Assembly: GCA_003427395.1 (NCBI GenBank)
Contig: BFEA01000425.1
Coordinates: forward strand, 790,916 to 815,905
Origin: Chara braunii
Lineage: Eukaryota > Streptophyta > Charophyceae > Charales > Characeae
Length of the DNA stretch: 24,990 nt
Direction of reading: 5' to 3'
Numbering within the stretch: position 1 is the stretch's first letter; the number at the start of each line of letters is the position of its first letter. The notes beneath the pieces were generated by a model that was not told the origin of the DNA, did no database searches, and worked only from the letters and a program-made list of their open reading frames with translations. Positions 17,231 through 24,990 of this stretch are shown piece by piece. Made by a program: the position numbers and the translations under genes.

Positions 17231-18150
17231 ACCTAGCGTATCCCTGGATGACGTTACTATAGTAGCTAATGAGGCCTAGGAAGCTGTGAAGCTGCTTGGC
17301 AGAAGTGGGGACGGGTCACTCCGCAACAGCAGTGATCTTCGCGTCGTCCATATGGAGACCCTGGTCAGACACGTAGTGTCCTAAGAAATTCACTTTGTGC
17401 TGGGCAAAGCGGCACTTGCTCAGTTTGGCGTAGAAGTCATGCCTGCGCAAGCGGTCAAGAACGTCGCGGAGGTGTCTGAGATGCTCCTCAAGTGTACGAC
17501 TGTAGATCAGGATATCGTCGAGGTAGGCGAGAGCGTACTGCTCCAGGATGTCCCTGAAGATGTTGTTCATCGCCCTCTGGAAGGTAGAGGGTGCATTGGT
17601 GAGGCCGAATGACATCACCGTAAACTCGTAGTAACCGAAGCGCGATCGGAACATTATCTTCGGCTGGTCCGCTGCGGTGACGTGGATCTGATGGTAACCT
17701 CTACGAAGATCAATCTTTGTAAAGAAGCGGTTGCCTGCTAGGCGGTCGAACAACTCGTCGGAACGAGGCATGGGGTAGTTGTTCTTAACCGTGTAACGGT
17801 TGAGACCGTGATAGTCGATGCAGAGACGGAGAGTTTCATCCTTTTTGCGAGCAAAGAGGACGGGTGCACCCCACCGGGAGTTGTTGGGTTTAATGAACCC
17901 AGTCTCAGGAGCCCCTCAACCTGACGCTTGAGTTCAGTGGCCTCGGGGATCGAGAGTCTGTAGGGTGTCTGATGGTGTACACGATAGTCAGGTACAACTT
18001 GGATGGAATGCTCGACGTCGCGCATCGGTGGGATGCTGGTGTACGAGAACGACGATGGAAAAACGTCGTGGTAATCTCGAATGAGGTCACGAACTGGGGG
18101 CTTGAGGTCGACCGTATAGCGTGCAAGTTCCTCAGTGTCAGCGTCAGCAC
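17231..18150 (-). pseudogene. Reverse transcriptase, degenerate
   Basis: The upstream part (DYHDVFPSSF, then HQTPYRLSIPEATELKRQ) reads in the frame that starts at 18382. A one-base slip near 17910 moves GFIKPNNSRWGAPVLFARKK into another frame. The core frame (17771-17316) has FFTKIDLRRGYHQI (residues 16-29), SFGLTNAPSTFQ (54-65), the active-site box YLDD (83-86) and FLGHYVS (129-135). A TGA at 17316-17318 ends it, and the connection domain continues as PVPTSAKQLHSFLGLISYYS. The catalytic YLDD itself is intact. Confidence 0.95.
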
Positions 18151-18399
18151 GCGACAGCGCGGTAGACTTGACGGACGGCGGAGGGAGGGAATTAAAGATG
18201 AAAGTCATGGAGATAGAAGGAGGATCTGGCTCCAGAGAGTTGAGCTCAGCGTCTGGACAGGATGGATCATAGTGCGAGAGATCCGTAACGTTCACCGTAA
18301 AAAAGGTGACGTCGTCCTCTCGGATGAAGTGGGCGAACTGCCGAGGCGAGGTGACAGTGATAGTAGGAGATGGTGTGGGCATGGAAGGCTCCGGGGGAG

Positions 18400-18800
18400 G
18401 AGGATCAGGCCGTGGTGCCGCAGTGGTACATATAAAAGGTACGCGATACGTCTGTCCACACTTCGTTCTGAGAACGAGAGTGTTGGTCGCCCAATCGGCC
18501 TCGGTGCTGCGAAACCGACAAGACTACGAAGTATCGAGAATGAAATCGTACCCTGTCTCCATCACAGAAGGAGCGGTGGGGACGAGACGTCGGGGGAGGA
18601 TTAGTCGGTTCGAGAGTGAGGAAGAAAGGGAGGTCGATGATCGTCTGATCGCAGAAGCGTTGGGTCTTGTCATCCCCTAGGGTGACGGAGATGGGAGTCG
18701 GAGACCCTGTCGTGGGTAAGCGGGTTTCTTTCACCACACGTGGGTGAATGAAGTCGCCCTAAGAACTAGAATCCCACTGCGATGAGTACACCCTCGTGGA
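18400..18800 (-). pseudogene. Aspartic protease, degenerate
   Basis: The active-site Asp-Ser-Gly appears as Asp-Ser-Ser (QWDSSS), followed at once by a TAG (18759-18761). Then come GDFIHPRVV, SPTPISVTLGDDKTQRFCD and a second stop at 18524-18526 inside YDFILDTS, the region that resembles the conserved ILG-x-x-WL strand of these proteases. Downstream is the EADWATNTLVLRTK linker to RT. Identification rests on position between gag and RT and on the D-S-x and FIL patterns. Confidence 0.65.
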
Positions 18801-19149
18801 GGTCCCGAGTTGTACTGGAATGATCGGAAGGGTGCGATCAGGGTCAAAGAGGATGGTGAGAGGGCGACGTAGCGCAGCGAGATGGAAGGTGAGTCGCTCC
18901 TGACGAGCCTGGAGTATGCTCAAGTCCAGAAGAGAGGACACAACGACCTCACGAGTCGCAAGTTGCTCGCTGCAACTGGCTGAGCGAATGGCTCAACGCG
19001 TCGGTAGTTGCAGAGAGGTAGGAGGTGAGACGGTGGTCTGCGGAGGCTCATACGGTGCTGCGACAGAGGGCTGAGTACACTCTGTCGGGTCCTGCGATAC
19101 CTCAACTCCAGTAGCGAGAGCGGCAAACCACGACGGAGATGTCGGGAAG

Positions 19150-21312
19150 CCGACTACTGAGGAGGGCACAGGTGTACATTGCACTATGGTTAGGAGGCGC
19201 TACTGGGATGTGAGGTGCAGGGGGGGGACTGAGCACGACGCTGGCGAGAAAGCTCGGCGTAGTGGCGGTCGAGGGCAGCGGTGTAAGGGCACCGCGAGGA
19301 GGTATGGCCATCCGGGCAGCAGCGCAACCACCCACGCCAACCCAAAATGGCCGCACGCTCCTCAGCAGAAAGGACACCTCATGGAGGGACGAAACCCTGA
19401 GGGAGGTCTTGCCGAGGGACCTCAGGGGGCGATGCGCCAACGTGACCAGAGTGGCTGCGTGCCCGCGAGAGGGTGGAAAGGGCGAGCTGGAGGTGCTCGG
19501 CTATAGGGAGGGTAGAGTCCTCCAGGTGATAGTGGACGACATCGCAGAGGTCGAGGTCGTCGCTATGGTCACCCTCAGGCGACAACGGGGCAACAGCGTC
19601 CTGCTCACCATACTCGAGCATGTTGAAGCGGCGTGAGAAGTGGAGGCCCTGCTGCACGGAACGACGGTGGCGACCGTGGAAAGGGGAACGACGCTGAGAA
19701 GTGTCGTGAGAGAAGGAGGGAGCGTAACCAGTACGCTGGGGCTGGGAGGAGGAAGCGGGGTGAAGACGGACCCACATCCGCTTATGAGCCCTGGCGGCCT
19801 CGTAGGTCTGCAGGGCCGATGTAAAGTGATACCGCCATAACTCAGAGCGGTACTCAAGGGGAAGGTTGGCCAAGAAGCGATCAATAAGGGCAGCCTCGGG
19901 GAGGAACGCCACATCACAAATGAGGCGGGCGTCCTGAAAGACCTAGATGTGGCGGTCCAAGACGGCAGCGCCACCAGAGTCGGACCAACATGTAGTGACG
20001 ACACGCTCGAAGGCGTCAGTCACGTTATATCGGGCTCCGAAGCGATCCTCGAGGAATGCCTAAAAATCCATGAAGGTCGAGGTTCGACCCTCACGAAGGG
20101 AGTGAGTGTAGAAATCCTCTCAGGCGTTGAAAGGACCGTTGTGCAAGCGCGTGGAGAGGTGAGTCACCCACATGTCGGGTGGGACGCCCATGAGCTGGAG
20201 CGTGCGGGTGGCAGACTGCAGCCACCGAGACACACGTGTCCCTGTACCGTCATACAAGGCAATGTCCGTCAAGCGGACGAGTGGTGCGCCACCGTTTTGG
20301 CGACGAGGAGATCGAGGAGCAGAGACCTACGCTACGGCCGAGTAAGTCGGCGCAGGTCCTGGATAAGGGGGTGCAACTGACTCGGACTGTACGCGTGGGC
20401 CGCATGGTGGGGCGAGAGGGGCAGTAGCGGCAGGCTGCGAGGGAGCTGCGGTAGAAGAGGTCGCAGCAACCGAGGGAGTAGGAAGGAGGTAGGATGGGGT
20501 GGAGGGGGTGCAGGGCGGGGGAAGCGAGTCTGCATGGATGGAAGAGTAGAGGAAGAAGGGGGTGCGCCCGACGACGCGACCACCTGTGAGGGTTGGGGTG
20601 GCTGAAGGTGTAAGAGGGCGAGGTCAGCCCGGGTCTGGGCAAACTCGTCCTCGAGACGTTAAACGCAGATCGAGCGAAGAGCGGCAAGAGAAAGAATGGG
20701 GGAAGTGGACGCACGAGCGGCGTGGGGTATCCCACAGGGGGGAGAGTCAGGTGGCGTTGTGGTCGTGCGAAGGGGAGGGAGAAGCAGGACACCCAGAAAA
20801 GTCGAGACCACGACAGAGGGCTGTCCCATGGTCGTAGTGACCGAAGTCTGGGCAGGTGCGCCCGTAGAGTGAGGGAAGGCCTGACCCGTGGCGGCCGTGC
20901 CGTGAGCTGTCCCATGGTCGTAGTGACCGAAGTCTGGGCGGGTGCGCCCGTAGAGTAAGGGAAGGTCTGACCCGTGGCGGTCGTCGCGCTAGGAGCGTGA
21001 ACGGTCACGAGGATGGCTGGGTCAAGGGCAACGGAGGAGGAAGCTCCCCCGTAGCCACCATGTCGGAGGACGGGGGACCCGAACTTGGAGCCAGGGGAAG
21101 AGAGAGAGTGGGGAGAGGGAGGACGACCAGCGTCCTGAAGTTGTCGTAGGTCAGCGGTAAGAGTCGCCACCTGCGCCTGTAAGGGCTCAAGGAGGGAGGT
21201 GAGGAGGGTGTGCAGATCCCACTGGGGCTGATGACCCTGGTCCGCCTGCACGATATGAAGCCCGGTTTGAGGTCGTCACCGCGTCGGCGGCTTGTGGCAT
21301 ACCGTTGGCCAT
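19150..21312 (-). pseudogene. Gag, degenerate
   Basis: The likely start is ATG at 21312 (MANGMPQAADAV). A frameshift soon leads to the frame with HTLLTSLLEPLQAQVATLTA, a short coiled-coil-like segment. A proline-rich region follows. The capsid part reads WLQSATRTLQLMGVPPDMW, then DARLICDVAFLPEAALIDRF, NLPLEYRSELWRYHF, typical of gypsy Gag. A knuckle-like W-LR-C-CPDG-H-TSSR-C (about 19290-19330) matches CX2CX4HX4C except that the first Cys is Trp. Stops occur at 20659-20661, 20120-20122, 20060-20062, 19943-19945 and 19379-19381. An 86-bp tandem duplication (20820-20985) also shifts the frame. Confidence 0.8.
20820..20985. repeat. 86-bp tandem duplication inside gag
   Basis: GCTGTCCCATGGTCGTAGTG begins both 20820 and 20906, and the copies stay nearly identical for about 80 bp. 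The period of 86 is not a multiple of three, so the second copy is read in a different frame and the downstream gag frame is lost. Confidence 0.9.
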
Positions 21313-21509
21313 GGGGAGGTGACAGGCCGGACTGGAGGGGGCTAGAGGAGGTCCGCGTAAGTGGAGGGCGTAGGGGGGGTCCGCGGTAGAAAGTGACGGG
21401 CAGCGCTAGTGAGTCGAGCGCGGGCGCCCGCAAAGGGGGAAGGGTGGCTCGGGTCCAGGGTGCCCGAATAGAAAGGGGAAATAGGGGGCTTAGGAGAACC
21501 CTAAGCCCT

Positions 21510-21545
21510 AGAAAAACCCTTAAGAAAACCCTAACCGGAGTTTGA
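21510..21545. other. Telo-box-like AAACCCTAA motifs
   Basis: AACCCTAAGCCCTAG (21497-21511) and AAAACCCTAACC (21524-21535 region) sit just upstream of gag. AAACCCTA is the plant telomere-type unit and a known 5'-region motif. With only two imperfect units this is not a telomere array. Confidence 0.4.
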
Positions 21546-21727
21546 GTGGTTAGGGTAGGGTACCGGTGACCTAATCAAGAAAATAAAATAGCAAGCGTGG
21601 GAGGGAGGTGGAAGGAAAAATAAATAAATAGTGAAAATTTGAGAGAAATAAATAAATAAATAATAAAAATAATTAAAAAAATAAGTAAACAAAATATGAA
21701 GAGATAATTTTTTTATTTTTTTTTGAA

Positions 21728-22027
21728 TTTTCGGCAGCATTCCCCTAACCCCCATGGGGTCAAGAATATGCCAAGGGAAATGAGAGACCAAGATAAGCAC
21801 ACTAAGTTTTAAAATGCCGCAAATTAAAAATTTCATAAAATAAATAATAAATAAATAAATAAGTAGATAAGGAGGTGAAGATAAATTAAGTGTTAGATTT
21901 TTGAAAATTTCGGCAGCATTTCATTACCTCCATGGGGTCAAAGTGTGCCGTCAAGAAGAAAGGTTAAGTAAAATGAGAAAATTTCGGCAGCACTTCGTTA
22001 AACCCACAGGGTCAAAATGTGTGCCGA
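21728..22027. repeat. Three hairpin-forming repeats in the retroelement leader
   Basis: TTTCGGCAGCA...CCATGGGGTCAA...TGCC occurs at about 21729-21771, 21908-21949 and 21986-22027. Each unit has an inner hairpin (ACCCC-CAT-GGGGT, ACC-TCCAT-GGGGT and ACCC-ACA-GGGT) inside outer arms CGGCAGCA/TGTGCCG (clearest in the third copy). The intervening DNA is AT-rich and differs, so the units are preserved better than their surroundings. Confidence 0.65.
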
Positions 22028-22084
22028 AAGCAAGAATGACTAACTCCCAATCAGATTTAAGGGGGCTGAAAAGATATTCGAATT

Positions 22085-22680
22085 TTCAGAATAAATAAAA
22101 AGAAAATGAAATAAATAAGAAAATGAGAAAAGAAGGTGGGGAATAAGATAATTCGAATTTTTGGTGAAAAAAGGAAATATAAATCAAAAGAAAGATAAAA
22201 AGAAGAAAAACAGAAAATTTCAAAGTTGGGGGGAAAGGGGATGAAAAAGTGAAGGAGAAAGGAGATAAGTGAGAGAGAGAAAAAGAGTGAAGGGGGAGAT
22301 GGGGGAAGTGATTGGGTTGTAGTTCGGGGAGAGGAGGGTGAGAGAATGAGAGAGAAAGGGATGGGAAAGGTGGAGAGGGATCAAGAAGCAAANNNNNNNN
22401 NNNNNNNNNNNNNNNNNNNNNNNNNNNNNNNNNNNNNNNNNNNNNNNNNNNNNNNNNNNNNNNNNNNNNNNNNNNNNNNNNNNNNNNNNNAAAAAAAAAA
22501 AAGAGTAAAATAGTGGGTGGTGAGAGAAAAGGTGGGATGGGGAGAGGGGTATGAGTAGTGAGAGTGATTAGAAGGAAGTGAGTGAGGTAGAAGAGGAAGA
22601 AGTATAGGGGGTGAGTAAGAGGAGAGAGGAAAGGTAGAGAAAGTGGATTAGTAGGGAGAAGGAAGAGAGAGGTGATACCT
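22085..22680. repeat. Purine-only-like tract (about 600 bp) with assembly gap
   Basis: The plus strand is almost entirely A and G (GAGAGAGAAA, GGAGATGGGGGAAG-type sequence) from about 22085 to 22680. The gap of 98 N (22393-22490) and a 12-A run fall in its middle. In the element's sense direction it is a polypyrimidine leader. Open frames through it are compositional artefacts. Confidence 0.75.
22393..22490. other. Assembly gap (98 N)
   Basis: Unknown bases inside the purine tract. Confidence 1.
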
Positions 22681-22966
22681 GGCCCTTGGTGTCTCCAAGG
22701 GCACAAGGTATACCAAGACCAGGAGGGTATTGGCCTTCACTGCAGCAAGCCAACTGGAGAAGGGAGGGGGCTGAGATTTTGATCAGCCCCTAGCAGCAGC
22801 ACTGCAGATCCAGGGTGTGTTGTGTGAGCAGACCCTCACCACTGTAGAGCAGCCCCTGATCAGGGGGTCTTCACGGTCCACAGCAGGCTGCCACGTGGCA
22901 TTGCAGATGGCCACGGGCACAGGCAGCAGCAGCTATAGTATCTCCCCACCGCCATGGGGGGGGAGA

Positions 22967-23214
22967 GTAAATAGCTGGCACAGCACGTCTTCAACACCAG
23001 CGTGCCACCTTAACAAGCTATGCACACACTGTGGCCAGTGTGTTATAGAGGTGGCTACGCACGCATGGCCAGTGCTCGACGGAGAGGGGGGGGGCGGGGG
23101 GGGGGAGGTAAATAGCTGGCATGACACGTCTTCAAGACCAGCGTGCCACCTTATCAAGCCATGCACACACTGTGGCTAGTGTGTTATAGAGGTGGCTACG
23201 CACGCGCATGGCCA
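22967..23214. repeat. 141-bp-period tandem duplication in leader
   Basis: GTAAATAGCTGGCA...CACGTCTTCAA.ACCAGCGTGCC...TTATAGAGGTGGCTACGCACG occurs at 22967-23072 and 23108-23214. Each copy holds an 8-bp inverted repeat, ACACACTG-TGGC-CAGTGTGT (the second copy has one G/T change). G-runs (22956-22963 and 23087-23105) precede each unit, and the second is a possible G-quadruplex. Confidence 0.85.
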
Positions 23215-23505
23215 GCAGCTGCCCAGGTTCAAAACCTTGCAGCTGCAGCATCCCGGATCTTGATAATAAATAATTCAGGAGCGGAGCGGGGCAGCGTGGG
23301 CACATGGCGCATGCGTGTGCGGTGGCTGTCGTGCCTTTGTCTCTCTTTTCTCGCCACGTGTCGCTCCTTTGCTGTTGCACGTCGCGTCACCTTTTTCCCG
23401 CTGTTTTCCGCTGGGAACGGCCGAAAAACAGCCAAAAACCCCAGTGTCAGGTTTTGTTGTTTTCCCTGCTGTGCGGTGTGGTGGGTGGGAGCAGGGAACG
23501 TTCCC

Positions 23506-23517
23506 GCTCTCATACCA
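23506..23517 (-). promoter_or_regulatory. Primer binding site (initiator tRNA-Met)
   Basis: In the sense direction TGGTATGAGAGC begins one base after the 5' LTR. It matches the canonical TGGTATCAGAGC complement of plant initiator tRNA-Met in 11 of 12 positions. It sets the element's orientation independently of the open frames. Confidence 0.85.
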
Positions 23518-23518
23518 G

Positions 23519-23827
23519 TGTCGCAGACCCACCAGTTGTAGTGCTCCGCCTGGGATAGAGATGGAGATGGAGGATGAGAGTGAAGCAAGATGGCACAGCG
23601 CAGCTCCCACGCGAGACTCCAACGCACGTACTCCAAACTGTGCGAATGCAGAATGGCCTGAAAACCAGGCAACAGCTGGGGTATACCCCAACGGACTGAC
23701 TGGAGTGGACTGGACTGGCTGGTACCGACAGAGGTACCGGCCTGGACTGGACTACCCCAAATACAACATAAGCCTGTGAGAACAGGCCAAGGGGCTGGTC
23801 TCACAGGCCAACCAGAGGTCCGCTACA
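23519..23827 (-). repeat. 5' LTR of the gypsy element (309 bp)
   Basis: Begins TGTCGCAGACC and ends GGTCCGCTACA. Contains a perfect 12-bp palindrome GGGGTATACCCC (23678-23689) that is mutated in the left LTR. It also has a 10-bp inverted repeat GCCTGTGAGA/TCTCACAGGC (23772-23781 and 23799-23808). Either could be a transcription or structural signal. No confident TATA box was identified. Confidence 0.9.
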
Positions 23828-24078
23828 CTTTCCCACTGCCTCTCCGTTGACAGCCAAGGCTGCCACTTAAGAAAGTGGGCGTTGTCAAGGGTGCACAGTT
23901 TCTCATTGTTGTCCGTCCAGGTGGCTTTGAAGGCATCCAATATGTGTCGTTTTCTAGCCACATCTGGTTTTTTCCGTAGCTCAGATTGTACATGTCTCCA
24001 GGGCTCTTGGGTATTGGCTGTGATAGTATCTATGATTGTTGCCTGTGCATGCATAAGACCGAAGTCATGTTGTTTCCT
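23828..24078 (-). pseudogene. Open frame interrupted by the retroelement, unknown function
   Basis: Just outside the 5' LTR the minus frame is open from 24078 (first ATG 24054) to the target site. Its composition is ordinary and charged, for example WRHVQSELRKKPDVARKRH and FLKWQPWLSTERQWE, unlike the repeats around it. Reading across the empty target site, the frame would continue about 27 codons left of the element (13441 down to about 13360) before a TAG. I do not recognise the family. It may be part of another transposon's protein or an exon. Confidence 0.4.
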
Positions 24079-24854
24079 TTCCTACCCACAACGCATCCTC
24101 CAGGCAGTCATTAGCACCGTTAGTCTGGAGTATGTGAACAGGTTTATCATAAAAGTTGTCCAGTCTGTTCCCTTATCTGGGGGACCTCCTAGCAGAAGAG
24201 TATGAAAGTCCCATGGCACGTGTTCCCCGGTGAGATAGTGTCAGGCGGCGTACCACCAGGTCCAGACCTGTGTAACCCCAACCATTCCTACATGATGTCA
24301 ACACTGAGGTAGGATATAGTAGTAGGGGATAGTGGATGCACTAGGAGTATTGGTGTAAGGATAGAATGGGAAGGGTAGCCCCGTTCTCTTCAGGGCAGCC
24401 ATGGCTGACGGCTTCCGCGGGAATCAAAGTGGGTCTGGTACTTGGCCTCTGCAACACCCTGGACTTCAAAAATAAAAATAAAAATAAAAAAAAATACAAG
24501 CATCCCCCATCCTATGGTAACTAACCCCCCAACCACTCCAACCGTGGCGGGATGCCTACAACCCAATTCCTACCTACCATAACACCCAAAAAACTCGTTA
24601 GAGCAACAAAACGAATAAAACCCCATCTCAAACTAACAGACAAACCCTACTCTCCAAAACCAATCAAACCTCATCATGATCCCACACCCCCAAGAGCCAG
24701 AAGCTACTCTATAACCCCTAAGCATGTTTTCTAGGGACGAATTAGCAGCAAACCCAACAACCCCTAAGCACCTTCTTTTTGTTTTTTCAAGTGGCCTCCA
24801 GACTAGTCTTGTAGGCCTGTGAAAATTTCACAAAACCACAAGCCTACTGTCCAG
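24079..24854. other. Non-coding stretch
   Basis: Contains an (AAAAT)n microsatellite (about 24469-24495), a C/A-rich block (24496-24760) with a 60-codon plus-strand frame of biased composition, and TCCTACCTCAGTGT in reverse at about 24302-24315, which also occurs at 12115. Nothing recognisable as a gene. Confidence 0.35.
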
Positions 24855-24930
24855 TTGATGTGGCGCAGTGGTTAGAGCACCGGTTGGAAATGCACATTGT
24901 GGTATAAGGTTGCGGATTCAAAATGGACAC
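24855..24930 (+). mobile_element. tRNA-derived SINE head (or tRNA pseudogene)
   Basis: TGGCGCAGTGG (24861-24871) is a strong pol III A box followed by TTAGAGCACCGG as in tRNA D and anticodon arms. GGTTGCGGATTCAAAATGG (24908-24926) resembles a B box. No good anticodon stem or complementary acceptor ends are formed, so it is not a working tRNA. The window ends before any 3' tail could be seen. Confidence 0.6.
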
Positions 24931-24990
24931 CGGCAGGGCGTTAGATTGATGCACGGCTGGACATACACTCACTTAGGCTGATGCATGGTA

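Larger units (their letters stand above)
13447..23827 (-). mobile_element. Complete, inactive Ty3/gypsy chromovirus LTR retrotransposon
   Basis: Bounded by 309-bp LTRs (13447-13755 and 23519-23827), a CTTTC duplication on both sides and an initiator-Met primer binding site next to the right LTR. Total 10,381 bp. Order on the minus strand: 2.2-kb leader, gag with a damaged zinc knuckle, protease, RT, RNase H, integrase, chromodomain, 1.1-kb 3' non-coding region. Integrase before the chromodomain and after RNase H is the Ty3/gypsy arrangement. About 14 in-frame stops and several frameshifts show it cannot encode its own proteins. No clear polypurine tract was found beside the 3' LTR: the sense sequence there is CGATCCATCACAGGCCGAGG. 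Confidence 0.95.

Noticed and set aside
21490-21545. Interstitial telomere
   Set aside because: Only two or three imperfect CCCTAA units, not an array.
22086-22706. 206-codon Ser/Pro/Phe/Leu-rich open frame
   Set aside because: It is the pyrimidine strand of a purine tract, which lacks stop codons by composition, and it crosses the 98-N gap.
23143-23779. Plus- and minus-strand open frames of 130-190 codons over the 5' LTR
   Set aside because: They straddle the LTR and leader, and the corresponding left LTR frames (13346-13732) are shared only because LTRs are repeats.
1-24990. CRISPR array, toxin-antitoxin, phage or bacterial defence system
   Set aside because: No regularly spaced repeats, no prokaryotic gene packing and no matching protein motifs. 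The content is eukaryotic.

Overview
The window looks like nuclear scaffold sequence from a green-lineage eukaryote with a large, repeat-rich genome. The signs are three assembly gaps (one N, 185 N and 98 N), many poly(A)/poly(T) tracts, no operon-like gene packing, decayed mitochondrial-type RNA genes, and a Ty3/gypsy chromovirus. A streptophyte alga such as Chara is my best guess, from the general look of the gypsy polyprotein and the repeat style. That guess is recall, not proof. No prokaryotic system, CRISPR array or intact conserved cellular gene is visible.

Left part (1-9,500) is a repeat mosaic. Two pieces of a mitochondrial-type small-subunit rRNA gene (about 345-420 and 1,822-1,944, minus strand) are separated by about 1.4 kb of unrelated DNA, and a damaged tRNA-Ser(UGA) lies at about 3,306-3,392. 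The region also holds a poly(A)-tailed short retroposon family (copies near 2,242, 3,441, 6,580, 7,233, 7,301 and 12,851), a second poly(A)-tailed family (near 5,232 and 7,611), two fold-back elements (2,481-2,941 and 5,625-5,784), and several two-copy tandem duplications.

Middle part (9,494-11,272, minus strand) has the only non-transposon coding candidates. These are two diverged tandem paralogues of unknown function. One is open for 300 codons. The other is broken by an in-frame stop, and its N-terminal part contains an exact 71-bp duplication across a single N that is probably an assembly artefact.

Right part (13,447-23,827) is one complete but dead LTR retrotransposon of 10,381 bp in minus orientation. 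It has two 309-bp LTRs about 92% identical by hand count, a CTTTC target-site duplication on both sides, and a primer binding site for initiator tRNA-Met beside the right (5') LTR. The order is gag, protease, RT, RNase H, integrase, chromodomain. Its reading frames carry about 14 premature stops, most of them explicable by single C-to-T or G-to-A transitions. It also has frameshifts and several altered catalytic residues. It has a 2-kb structured leader with repeats and an assembly gap. It sits inside an older open reading frame of unknown identity (23,828-24,054). A tRNA-like SINE head lies at the far right end (about 24,855-24,930).
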